Source: Limnephilus marmoratus | Taxonomy: Eukaryota; Arthropoda; Insecta; Trichoptera; Limnephilidae | DNA: 64,000 nt | Direction of reading: 5' to 3' | Assembly: GCA_917880885.1 (NCBI GenBank) | Contig: OU862907.1 | Span: forward strand, 71,543,072-71,607,071 | Part shown: positions 33,093-44,633 of the stretch, piece after piece | How positions within the stretch are numbered: the stretch's first letter is position 1 | Layout: each line of letters opens with the position of its first letter | Made by a program: the position numbers and the translations under genes | The notes under the pieces: generated by a model | Databases searched by the model: none | Seen by the model: the letters and a program-made list of their open reading frames with translations, nothing else | What the model was told of the DNA's origin: nothing

Positions 33093-33520
33093 CCTTTCTC
33101 TTGTGCCGATTGCAACTATTTATGTTCTCAAAATAGTGATTTAAAAATTCAGCTGTTAAGTCACAGTGGGATAAAACCTTTTTCATGTCTCGACTGCAAC
33201 TATTCATGGTCACAAAAGTCGTCGTTAAAGCTTCACATGTTGACTTACAGAAAAACCAAAACTTTTGCTTATTCCCACTGCAAGTATTCATGTTCTCAAG
33301 AGTCATTTACAACGTCACATGTTTACTCACAGTGGAATAAAAGCTTTTTCATGTCCCGACTGCAACTTCTCATGTTCCTTAAAGAGTAATTTATATCGTC
33401 ATTTGTCGACTAACAGTGGAACAAAATCTTATCATGTCCCGACTGTACCCATTAATTTTCTAGGAAGGAAAATTTAAAGAGCCATTTCCGAACTCATTCC
33501 CCAAAAGTATTTTTTTACTA
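33093..33520 (+). pseudogene. Decayed zinc-finger tail
   Basis: After the stop at 33,090 at least four more finger units can be read with missing Cys/His ligands and a frame shift. The clearest is AFSCPDCNFSCSLKSNLYRH in the frame at 33,265-33,477. They show the ancestral array was longer. Confidence 0.7.
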
Positions 33521-33554
33521 ACTAGGCAATGTGTTCCTTATTTTACATTTACTT

Positions 33555-34014
33555 CTCATTTTGGGAGGAGGTTATCGGACCACCAACACCGGCAACATTA
33601 CACATTTGCCATATGTGGTCCGAAAAGGTTCACTGCGTTTTGTCACTTAGCAGGGTTGCCGGGTTCATTGGCTGAGGTTTTTATTGATGTCTTCGCGGCG
33701 ATTTCGTTTGCTTACCTAGTTCTTTGCGGGTCGGATTAAGAGGGACCGGTTGACTGAGACCTAATCTTGACCTTTCCAGCTGGACTTTCTCAACCCATTG
33801 CCATTGCCTTGCACCGTAGTTGAAGCGTTGGATTCGTACATCCGTCACTCCTGGACACACTCACCTAAGTTACCTACCCATCCCTCGTATCTCATTCCTT
33901 CCCATAAAATCCTCTCCTTCCTTACCTTAAAAATACCACCCCCCCATAAATCATTCCCGAAGACGACATAGGCCTTGAGGATTTTTTTTCCCCCAGGACC
34001 TCCTTTAAGGAGCT
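33555..34014 (+). mobile_element. Old diverged SINE-A copy, long form
   Basis: The order of SINE-A blocks is kept (GGGAGGAGG, TTCACTGCGTTTTGTCACTT, CAGGGTTGCCGGGTTCAT, CATCCGTCACTCCTGGACAC, CCCAGGACCTCC, GGAGCTGAAAAAAAA) with many substitutions. This shows SINE-A has been active over a long time. Confidence 0.65.
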
Positions 34015-34359
34015 GAAAAAAAATTCAGTAGGCCCAGAAAAAGATATTTTTCCTCGTGGCCTACGTGATCTCATTCTCTTGTGACAAATTTTAACCCTAT
34101 TATGAAAATGTTGGTCGCATGTTAACCGTATACCCCATCTGTTCACTGATTCCGAAGAAATCTATTATGTTAGTTCCTCGGAGCATTCCCACCCGACGCG
34201 CGACGCCTGTACTTTACTACACTGTAGAGCTTAGCTTAGAGTTTAAATATTTGAATACGTTTGTTAATATTGGATACTCCTTTTAACGGCCGCCCGTCTC
34301 GCAGGTTCGATTGTTTTTATAGGTATTTTGGAGTTCCAGACCAGAGGTGGCTACTTAAT

Positions 34360-36961
34360 TAATGAAATATCCTGATGCAAAATTAATGATCTTTGGGGAT
34401 TTTAATCTTCCAAATGTAAACTGGGCACAACCCACTGAGTCTTAAAATCCCATTTCTGCCAAAGCCCAATTAATCATTGATACCATTAACTTTATCAATC
34501 TTAAACAATTAAATCATGTTAAAAACATAAATGATAGAATTCTTGATCTTGTCATATCAAACATTAATAATAGTAATGTCAGCGAATCGCAAGAATCAAT
34601 AGTATCCATTGACTCTCATCATCCCCCTTTAAAAGCGATCATTTATTTGGCCCCCATTGAACTCCTTACCCCCCAATCTCCTATTCACGCACGAAACTAC
34701 AAGAAAGCTGATTATAAACAAGTGCGATTATATCTGTCTTCACTCAATTGGTCCCCCATTTTTATGTCAACAAACGTAGAAGAAGCAACAAATGTGTTTA
34801 ATTCAATCCTTTATAATACCATTGAAAATTGCATACCAACATCTATTGTAAAACGAAACGATTGTTACCCAAAATGGGTTAGTACTGAACTAAAAAAACT
34901 CATTCAACGTAAAAAAATTGCTCACATTAACTATAAATCAAAAAACTCTATTGACTGCTATAAAATTTTTTCTGATTTACGAAATAAATGTAAAAGTCTA
35001 TCTAAAAAATGCTATTCAAATTATATTACAGATGTAGAGCAGACTATGAAGTCAAATCCAAAACATTTCTGGAATTATGTGAAGTCTCTTAAAGACAATA
35101 ACGGCTGTCCTAGATCAATGTATTCAGGGCGTAAACATGCTGACAATGATCAAGAAATAGTTGACCTCTTTGCTGATTATTTCTCAAGTGTTTATGAACA
35201 CAATAATGATAATGTGACTTTACCTGAATTTAAATACACCAATGTAACTGATATATCAACATGCCACATTTCCCTGGATGATGTTAATAAAAGGATCAGA
35301 TCTCTAGATTGTAAGAAGGGGTCAGGTTCTGACAAAATTCCACCGGTATTCATAAAGGAATGCGCTCAGTTTATAGCAGCTCCTCTTCAACACATATTTA
35401 ATCTGTCACTCCGAACTGGAATATTTCCTGGTCCTTGGAAACTTAATCACTTGACACCTGTATTTAAATCAGGTGATAAAAATTGTGTTTTAAATTATAG
35501 ACCAATTTGCATACTGTCTACCATCCCGAAAATGTTTGAAAGTATTGTCTTAGATAAGATTGCTGATAAGTTTAGGCATATTATTACTCCAAAACAGCAT
35601 GGTTTTGTAACCGGTCGGTCAACCACAACCAATGTTCTATTATAATATGAACACTATATCTATGAAGCTTTCACGTCTCGTGCACAAGTAGATTAAATAT
35701 ATAATGACTTTTTGAAAGCCTTTGATAAAGTAAATATTAATATCCTTCTCGCGAAACTGCAAGCCCTTGGTATACATGGATCATTCCTAAAGTGGTTGAA
35801 TAGTTACCTCTGTAACCGCGAACTCATGGTAAAATTAAATAATAAATTTTCGTATAAATTTAAAGTAACTTCGGGAGTTCCTCAAGGCTCTCATCTGGGC
35901 CCACTTCTCTTCATTTTATTTATTAACGATCTATCTTTATGTTTCGATAATGTCAAATTCATTCTATTCGCAGATGACCTAAAGCTTTTTAAGATTATAA
36001 AACGTTTAAATGATGCACTTATCCTTCAGCAAAATTTAGATAGACTTGCTAGCTGGTGTGAAATAAATAAATTATTCCTAAACGTAAAAAAATGTTTCCA
36101 CATGTTTTTTTACCGTTCACGGATTCCAATATCAACATCGTATTTAATTAACTATAATGAAATTGTATTAGTACCATTTATCAAAGACCTTGGTGTTATT
36201 TTTGACCGGAAACTTACATTTGATCGTCACTGTGAAACAATTTCCAATAAGGCCATGCAGATTCTAGGTTTTGTAATACGTAACACAAGAACTTTTCAAA
36301 ACATTGAGTCAATTAAGCTACTTTACTGCTCTCTTGTAAGATCCCAGCTGGAAAATGCATCTCCTGTATGGTCTCCGATTTATACCTGTAACTTACACCG
36401 TTTGGAGCGAGTACAAAGAAAATTTCTTCGATACGTTCAATTCAAATTGAGACAGCCTGTAATTGAAATCCGCTACAATGCATTAATGTCTGATCTAAAC
36501 CTACCACTACTTTCTACCCGGCGTACTATTAATGACATTCTTATACTTTTTAAATTACTGAACAATCTCATAGACTGCCCTCAAATGTTAAGTGTTATAA
36601 ATATTCGTGTCCCTGTTAAATCAACTCGACTCCACCACCTTTTCCACAGTGACAATCATAGCACTAACTATTCCTATCATTCACCGTTAGTGCGTTTTCA
36701 CCGAACTGCCAATACGTATACAGACCTTTTCGATATTTTCAAAACCTCACCGCCTTGCATCAAAGCAAAAATAATTAGTTATTTATGTAACTGATATATT
36801 TGTAAAATGATAAATATTTGTTTTACTAAAATGCATCATATGTATGTACTGTATGTTATTCTATATATATAATGTTTGTAAATGTTCGATACACTTGTAT
36901 TATGTATGTAAAAGCCCTATGTACGGGCGTTTAAATAATAAATAAATAAATAAAATAAATT
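34360..36961 (+). pseudogene. Non-LTR retrotransposon (LINE), 5'-truncated, with stops
   Basis: The frame starts within the apurinic-type endonuclease (GDFNLPNVNW; then SIDSHHPPL). It continues through a reverse transcriptase with LNYRPICILST, a KAFDKV block, GVPQGSHLGPLLF and the catalytic FADD. The end is a LINE C-terminal region (YCSLVRSQLENASPVWSP). One frame is used throughout, but TAA/TGA codons interrupt it near 34,442, at 35,643-35,651 and at 35,693. The 3' tail is an (AATA)n-type repeat at about 36,935-36,958 rather than poly-A. The family is Jockey/CR1-like by motif. Such elements move by target-primed reverse transcription; this copy is dead. Confidence 0.85.
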
Positions 36962-37912
36962 CAACCATGGGGCAAACTTGTGATTTTTACAGGACTAGCA
37001 GATGTTTTAAAGTATTTGAGGGCCCTGTAAATTAAGCCCGATTTCTGAAAGGATAACATAACTCTGGCTTCGATGGAGCCCCTGTTTCTGAGCTGACAGT
37101 TACACCAAGCATGTTCGTGAAAGGCCTGTTGGAACGATTGATTCCGTTAACGGCCCTCGGTATTAAAATGTTTCTAGGTCGAATTCGAATATCGAACTCG
37201 TAGCTCATGCAGCTGGCCGGTGCGTTCCATTCAAAACCAAGACACTCGCAGAACAAAACAAATTATTATTAATTCAAGATATTATTATTACGAAAATTAT
37301 GTTAAAATATATTTTAGAATGTGATGTAATATAGCGATAGCTTGATTCATGGAGGAGGTTCTCAGTAACTTAAAACATTTAATATAACTTTTGATTTGTT
37401 TTTTTTTTTATACTTACATATTTGAAAAAGGTACACATAGTAAAAGGTACATATAGTAATACGTAAATAAAAAGTGACAAAAGGCTTGGCCTTTGTTCCA
37501 GCCTGGTTTCGCAGTGCGGCGGGGCACTGTTAATACTAAATTGTCTAGTTTGATTTGAGGTCACGGGTTAAAAAGCCGGCGAGGACAAAATAAATTTAAT
37601 TTACATGAGTATATCATATTGTAGAATTAAAATAAAATTTATATAGGTACATATAATGAATCTGTACTTCGTTTCAAAGTCAAAGATACATGCAGTAACG
37701 CCCTGGTGCGAGACTATAATTCAGAATTGAAAATTGCTTGAGAACGGCGTAGTTATGTTTAGTGACTAGATCTGAATAACCAGAAACTTTCCAACCCTCC
37801 TCTTCCCTATCTCTAAAAATGTGGACTACATACATTAGGAATATAAATTAAATTTCTTCTGAAGACACTTCAATGAAATAAAATGTTATTGATTTCTTCG
37901 AAACAATTCCTT
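36962..37912. other. Intergenic, with a weak family E copy
   Basis: 37,655-37,815 resembles the minus copy of family E (AATTCAGAATTGAAAATTGC, TCTGAATAACCAGAAACTTT). The rest shows no gene or clear repeat. Confidence 0.4.
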
Positions 37913-38790
37913 CTAACATGTTTTGGTTTTAGCTAAAACCAATTTTACTTTACTTCTTTTCGCTATTATGCACTTTTCTAAATACTCAGGATTTCTAATA
38001 GGCTTGCAGCGACTATGTCGAGGATCAATTAATTCGGGTAGCATGCAAAAATTGTAAAAGCGTTTCAGCTGTTCAACCATATTAGTCTGCCAAAATTCGT
38101 CAGCCCTTGAAATTTTTTCGATTTTTATTCCGAGTTCAGTCCATACAACAAACATACAAATATCTTTTATTGTTACATGTAATTGGCCCTGAACCTAGTA
38201 AAACCAATCGTGAGATGTATTTACCAGCATTTCTCCATTTTTGTTTAGTTTCCAAAGGGTAATTTTTTTGGATTTTACTGCTTCATATATGAGCATGCTT
38301 CGTGCTGCAAAAGGACATTTAATTTCAATCACGGTGTCTTCAGAAGAAATTCCATCTAGGGTCGCACCCATATACGGATACTCTTCATCTATGAAAAGAC
38401 CACACTTTTCTATGGTAATGCGTTTTAGTTCTGCAAGCTCCTTCAGGACATCGTATTCATGTTTTTGTACGTGTCGAATTGAAGGAATATTTGGTAACGA
38501 TTGCTGGTACAGTATATTTTTGACTAATAGAGCGCAACTGATATTTTGCCCCCATTTGCACACTTTTCCAAACCATGATGTAATCATATTGCGGCGCATC
38601 TCGATCCACTTTCCACTAGATGCTTGAAGTACTGTCACCCTTTCAATTGCTTGTCTATCATTGGCTATGGTAAAAAGCCTTTCTAAAAAATCATCTTTAT
38701 CTGCATCATACGATGCTTGGTCCATATCAAGTTTTTTCTGCATTGGGACCATAATGCTGATCTTTTGCTGGAACGAGCTGCAGGGTTTTT
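37913..38790 (-). pseudogene. YqaJ-type nuclease gene fragment, one in-frame stop
   Basis: The minus-strand frame is open from about 38,790 to 38,195, then continues in the same frame after one TAG (38,195-38,197) to 37,913. It has the YqaJ/lambda-exonuclease-like PD-(D/E)XK pattern. YPYMGATLDGI supplies the first acid, VIEIKCP the E-x-K, and a later SHDWFY..VQGQLHV block follows the usual insect YqaJ arrangement. The TAG falls where a Gln would be expected between WFY and VQGQ. The frame is open upstream of the first ATG (38,752) and is cut by the SINE-A at 38,808, so the 5' end is lost. In insects many such genes are multicopy and TE-associated. Either a relic or a recoded gene; a relic is likelier. 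Confidence 0.65.
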
Positions 38791-38807
38791 CTTTTCTTTT
38801 TACTTAA

Positions 38808-39145
38808 TTTGGAAGGCGGGAATGGGTACCGCCGCCCCGGGAACCTTTATTGGATAACCAACACCTCTGCCATAGGTCACCCCAAGTGGTTCGCTACGTT
38901 TGGTGATTTAACAGGGGTACCCGGGTTCATGGGGTTAGGTTTGTCTAGGTCCTGGACAGGATGACCAGGACACACTGAACCTCAGATTCCTACCCACCCC
39001 TTAAACCCTTTTCCTTCCCAGAACTCTCCTCTCCTTCCTTTCCTTAAAAAAAAACCTCCACAAAGCATCCCAAAAGATAACATAGGCCCTGAGGGAAATT
39101 ATTTTCCTCAGGGCCTCCTGTGTGGAGCTCATGTAAAAAAAAAAA
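38808..39145 (+). mobile_element. SINE-A retroposon, short form with poly-A
   Basis: Nearly the same as 6793-7131: TTGGAAGGCGGGAATGGGTA start, CCTGAGGGAAATTATTTTCC hairpin, GTGTGGAGCTCATGT and 11 A. It truncates the YqaJ-like frame at its upstream side. Confidence 0.8.
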
Positions 39146-40404
39146 CTTAAAACTTGTTGATTATTTTTCTCCAATCTTTTTTAATTCTAATTGCTTTATG
39201 AGTTTTCCGGGACTATTACCGGTTGCAAATTTATGCAAGGAATAGTGTGGACGATCCACACTTTTATATTTTAAAAATATCAAATTGTTTATTACCCAGA
39301 AACCCGAAAAAATGTTAACAATAAATTTTTTTTTTATAATACTATTTCACACTACGCAGCTTCAACGGAAACTCACAGATGAGAAAGGCGGCACGCTATT
39401 ATAGTCCCTACGCGCAACGCATAGAGTGTAATATTGTTGAAACGTCGCATGTAAGTATTATAATTACGTGGAATTTCGAACTTTGAAAAAAGATTGACAC
39501 GACGGACCGTATGAAGCGTGCGTTCACGGCCACCTCTTAAAGCCGAATGAGTAGGAGAATTCTTAGATGTTCATTATATAGTATTTAACGAAAATAAATA
39601 GTTAATAAAAACATATATCTCGACAGAAAAATGTATTTATGATAGCTTAGCGTGGCTACATTATCGATATTTTGACGATTAATAACTTAGATTGTCGTTT
39701 GAATCTGAGAATTCATGATACTCCATACAACGATTGAGATCGCTAGTAAGGAAGGCCCTTAAAGCAGGCTAGATTTTCATTTCGATTCCTTTTCGATATA
39801 ATCAGATAAGATTTGGTGTTCGAAACATAAAAATTTGAAGTGTTCTACCCTAGAGGAAACAATTTCGAGGTAACCATCCATTATCCACTTCAAACCCCTC
39901 CGAACCTTCTGAGTTTGTGTGTCCTAAGTCCGTAAGAAGGCGGTTTGTTGACATGTTCTCTATGCCATACCTCAAAGTACGGTGTGTCCATTTTGGTCTC
40001 ACCGTGACGTTCCAGGCATCGCTCCCAAACATTCGTCACATACGTGAGAAGATCACCGCACGAACGATTCCGCTGGATTCCGTTTTGTGATGGTCGTTGA
40101 CATTATTGTATCTTCTCAAAGCATGTGAGCAGTTTGTCATTAATCACACGTTCCGTCGACTTCGATGGAATGATGATGATGGAGGATGTTTTTGTTGTTT
40201 TAATACATGTAAGTTCATTGGAATCATTTTGATTTAAACTTCTTTACGGTGTAGTTCTCTATTTTGCTATTTTTTTCGTTGTTGTGTAAAAATATTAGGT
40301 TACCATGTTAATTGTATGATTCTGGAAAAAATATGTAAAATTTATTAAAATAAAAATTATTAAATCTTTAGAAACAACCACAATATCAGTTAATATTATG
40401 TTAA
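39146..40404. other. Intergenic, no gene recognised
   Basis: The minus frame at 39,850-40,032 and its neighbours show no known domain. Only AT-rich sequence with no clear repeat ends. Confidence 0.4.
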
Positions 40405-40441
40405 TACTGTTGTAAGTGCGTATTGTGTTTTGTTTCTCTAG

Positions 40442-42461
40442 GTAGCATTGATGTCGAGCTTGTTACTATCAAGTTAGAACCAGGATCCCAAGAAGAAGTT
40501 AAAGGGGGAATTCCTTATACGGAAATTGACATAGAACTCCCGGATGTTAAAAAGGAATGCTTAGAGCGTTCTGAAGGATTGACCCAGACAAAAGGTAAAA
40601 CTGATTTTAAGTTTGTTAACCTTTAACTATGTAAGTTATATTTTTGTTTCACTAATATGGAAGTGCAGTTTCTCAGACCGCTATCTTTAAAGGCAGGAAT
40701 CTATCTAGTTAAATTAGTATTGTACATGAAATTGGTTTTATTTATTTACGGACTTTACCAAATGTAAATAAACAAGACATTTAAATAAAATATATTTATT
40801 TTAAACTGAAATCTAACCATTTAACAATCAAAGGCTTTTTTCAGCCATTTTTACTCGAGTTCACTTTATAGGAACATTTTTCCAAGGAAAATTACTAAGT
40901 TTCACTAATTTTACAATAAAATATAAAGAATAAAAAATATAAGAAGACTTATCATAAACTTCTTAAAATAAAACATACAATTTATTCATGAAAATCACCA
41001 CCAGCTCAATTTATTACACAAACGTGGACGCGCGGTCCCACAGGCCGCAATCAAAATATAAAGCGAAATTACTCACGCAAAATACAGCCGGTGACGTAAC
41101 CTTCACTCTTGATAGTCGTTCTGCCACTAAAACCGAAACTATTGAGGCGGACAGATGCATAGGGTACGCGCGAGGAGAGTGGCACGCGATTCACAAACTG
41201 CAAGCGGCATGTGAGACCACAAGTCCATATTTAACGGTTTTAAAGGTAAAAAATTTCGTGCTCTCCTAATTTTTGCATTTTTAAGTTATTGTTCTTACAT
41301 TAACTAAGCTTTGTATGTATTCTTTTTCAGGCTTACTAAAAAACCTTAAGACGCATCTTGGGGGAAAGCGATACTCTTGTCCCCATTGTAACTACTCTTG
41401 CTCTCGTAAGTCAACGTTTGAACTGCACTTGCGCACACATTCCGGAGAAAACCTCTTTTCATGTGCCATATGTAACTTTTCATGTTATCAAATAGAAACT
41501 CTAACACTTCATGTGTTTACCCACAGTGGAGAATAACCTTTCATATGCCGGCTGCAACTATTTATGTTCTCGAAAGGGTCAATTAAAAAGCCATATTATG
41601 TTCTGTCACAGAAGAACAAAACGTTTTTCATGTCCCGACTGCAACTTTTCATGTTCTCGAAAGGGTGATTTAAAAATTCATATGTTCTCTCACAGTGAAA
41701 CAAAAACTTTTTCATGTCCCGACTGCAACTATTCATGTTCTCGAAAAGGTGATTTGAATAGACATATGTTCACCCACAGTGGAACAAAACCTTGTTTTTG
41801 TCCCGACTGCAACTATTCATGTTCTCGAAAGGGTCAATTAAAAAGTCATATGTTCAGTCACAGTGGAACAAAACCTTTTTCATGTCCTGACTGCAACTAT
41901 TCATGTTCTCGAAAGGATCAATTAAAAAGTCATATGTTCAGTCACAGTGGAACAAAACCTTTTTCGTGTCCCGACTGCAAATATTCATTTTCTCAAAAGT
42001 TTGATTTAAAAAGATATATGTTCAATCACAGTGGAACGAAACCTTTTTCGTGTCCCGACTGCAAATATTCATTTTCTCAAAAGTTTGATTTTAAAAGACA
42101 AATGTTCAATCACAGTGGAACAAAACCTTTTACATGTCCCGACTGCAACTATTCGTGTTCTCGAAAGGGTGATTTACAAAGACATATTTTCAGTCACAGT
42201 GGAACAAAACCTTTTTTGTGTCCCGACTGCAAATATTCATGTTCTCGAAAGGTTGATTTGAAAAGACATATGTTCCGTCACAGTGGAACAAAACCTTTTT
42301 CTCGTGCCGACTGCAACTATTCATGTTCTCAAAAGGGTCAATTAAAATGTCATATTTTCAGTCACAGTGGAACAAATTCTTTTAAATGTCCCTATTGCAA
42401 CTACTCATTTTGTCAAATGGGTCATTCAAAAAGACATATATTCAGTCACAGTGAAACATAA
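40442..42461 (+). pseudogene. Second zinc-finger cassette, frameshifted
   Basis: This is a paralogue of 31,073-33,092 at an offset of about 9,369. The 153-nt linker exon (40,442-40,594, same splice sites, nearly identical protein) is followed by a 736-bp intron and a finger exon from 41,331. Two fingers are read, then a stop at 41,534-41,536. A shift of one frame lets ten or so further fingers run from about 41,520 to 42,461. Fingers at 42,000-42,110 have Tyr or Gln in place of the first His, and one near 42,300 has Arg for Cys. No own first exon is visible; the nearest is at 29,861. It is either a pseudogene or an alternative 3' cassette with a very short product. Confidence 0.75.
40610..41245. 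mobile_element. Intron MITE-like element, paralogous copy
   Basis: This corresponds to 31,248-31,872. Left TTAACCTTTAACTATG and right CCATATTTAACGGTTTTA have decayed. The 93-aa frame at 40,988-41,269 is the element read through and is not a gene. Confidence 0.55.
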
Positions 42462-42580
42462 CCTACTTTACGTCCCGACTGCAACTATTCATTTTCTCAA
42501 CAGGGTTATTCAAAAAGATATATGTTCAGTTACAGTAAAACAAAACCTTTTTCATGTCTCGAATGCAACTATTCATGTTT
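42462..42580 (+). pseudogene. Decayed fingers after the second cassette
   Basis: Finger-like DNA (CGTCCCGACTGCAACTATTC; TCTCGAATGCAACTATTC) continues past the stop in shifted frames, then runs into AT-rich sequence. Confidence 0.6.
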
Positions 42581-42869
42581 TATTTTTATTTGTATTTTTT
42601 TTATTTGGAATCTTTACAGGCTAATTAAATTACATGCATTAAAGAAAACAATAAATTTTAATTATTAGGTTACAACCCAATAACTAATGTTCACATCGTC
42701 CCCAAATAATAAATAAAAAGTCAATTATTATTACTTTTTTTTTATTATATTACAGTGATAGGAACTAGATAAAAAATCTAAACATAGTCTATAATATACT
42801 GTCTAATACTGTGTGATACATAAAACATACAGATAAGATAAAAAAACAATTAAAGTAGAAAAAATAAAT

Positions 42870-43040
42870 ATATAATACTAATGATGAAATCTGAAAAACA
42901 CCAGATGAGACGATGTATGAATGTGAACGAGGCAAGGAGTGTGTGCCAAAATCGAGTTGTTTGGCGGTCTGTCCTCTCTGCCTACCCCTGCGGGGAAACG
43001 GCATGATGGTTAGTTAGTTTAGTTAGTTAGTTAAGTAAAA
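42870..43040 (+). pseudogene. LINE 3'-end scrap with GTTA repeat tail
   Basis: The frame CMNVNEARSVCQNRVVWRSV followed by LSAYP resembles the extreme C terminus of insect LINE proteins. It is followed by (GTTA)n at 43,010-43,033, a simple-repeat tail typical of some LINEs. Pattern recognition only. Confidence 0.4.
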
Positions 43041-43717
43041 GTAAGATAAAAGTAAAGTGATAGTACTCACAAAAAATTGTAAAGTATAGTGTGCCAGTTT
43101 TATGGCTATTTAAAAAAAAATATTTATATATATTTATAAAACAGTATTAAAAAAATTTAAATAAACTTGAAATTGAAAAAATTGAAAAAACCAGAGAAAA
43201 ATAGTATATATACGCACATGTACGGATAAACACATATACGTATTATATTCTTTTAAATTTGAAATAAAAAAAAAAAATAATAATAAGGTATCACCTATTT
43301 CGTTTTGTTAAAGTGAATTAATACGAGTATTTGGTAATGAATTGGTTACTATAAAGCTCCATTAACTTTATGTTTGAAGGAGTTTAAAATAAATTGCAAG
43401 ATATCAGCATCGATACATTTTTTTGTTATAATGATTACATGTTCTCATTAAGAAAGATTTTTGCCTGAGACTAGTTGAAGCAATTTCGACATGAAACAAT
43501 GATTTGTACCTAGTTTTCTTACTCGGAACTCAAATATTAATTGATGACAAAAGAGCCGGACAGTCAATATGACCATTAAAGATTTTGAGTTAGTAAGTCA
43601 TATCCGTAATATCTCTCCTACTTTTTTTAGAATTTTGAGTTCATAGTGTTTTATAGAGTTGTCCGTTTCATAATAACGCTAATGTCTCTTGAAGTCCAAG
43701 TGATGTACAAATTTTCT
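43041..43717. other. AT-rich intergenic
   Basis: Nothing recognised. Confidence 0.4.
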
Positions 43718-43720
43718 TTA

Positions 43721-44470
43721 AGGCGATTCCAGACTCACGGCGAGAAGTCTCGGCGAGAACTTCTCGCCGAGAATTCTCGCGAGAACAAGCACTTATCCAC
43801 ACTCTCATTTTTCTCACTCGTGATCTGTTTCCCATCCGGTATGGACGACATTACAGACGATATTCAAAATGCAGCAGGTTTGGCTCTGTGCGCCATAGCA
43901 TATTATATTTTTTGAACGTTGTAGTTAGCCCTTGATTTAGAAAGGAATCCAGAGCATCATATGCAAACCATATAGGTTAATAAATTTCATTTTCACCAGC
44001 ACCCAATTTAGAGGAATGATTTACCATTTTTCTATATTTCCGTTAATTAGCAAAAGGGGAATCTTTTTTTTTTGAGTTCAGGTACTTGCATCTCCATTAT
44101 TTCTTCAAGTCTGTTCCACGTATCGTGGTTCAAACTTTTGTCTTTGTAATTCGATGTTTTGCATCCCATAACACCGGTTCAGATTGAAAATATTCTATAA
44201 ATTGCAACTCTTGTTGATTTTTAATACAAGGAAACAAAATTTTCGATACAAAAACAAAAATATAATGCACGTCTTCTCTCAACCGCTCACTAAACAACAC
44301 TGAGACAAAACGTGAGTGAAGTAGCCTTCTCGCTTCTCGCCCGAGAAATCCTTTGAAGCGGCCAAATTTACCGACAACAGCCGAGCCAGAGAAAGAGAAT
44401 GCGAGAAACACATCACATTCACGCTTCTCGGGTGTTCTCGGGGCTTCTCGCCGTGAGTCTGGATGGGCTA
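43721..44470. mobile_element. PIF/Harbinger-like element, 750 bp, with MADF relic
   Basis: The TIR core CCAGACTCACGGCGAGAAG is perfectly inverted at the two ends, and TTA flanks both (43,718-43,720 and 44,471-44,473). Subterminal regions repeat CTCGGCGAGAA-type words. On the minus strand, 44,226-44,050 reads a MADF-like segment (FIEYFQSEPVLWDAKHRITK, then in a shifted frame NHDTWNRLEEIMEM). MADF/Myb-like proteins are the known partner of Harbinger transposases. A short plus frame (MDDITDDIQNAAGLALCAIA, 43,841-43,914) may be a second relic. No transposase DDE region remains. Non-autonomous derivative. Confidence 0.75.
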
Positions 44471-44633
44471 TTAGACAGCTTCTATGCGTTTTGTGTATAC
44501 ATTATAGAGTGGATTCCATATAGGAGAGGCATACTCAAGATGACTACGATGTTCACAAAAGTTATCATTTAAGCGTTTAAGGTTTATTAAGACCTCAGAT
44601 AAGTACGGTTACGTTACAAATTTTCTACAATCA

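Noticed and set aside
39850..40032. Possible conserved protein on the minus strand
   Set aside because: No motif could be tied to a family and the frame is short; it might be a retroelement scrap.
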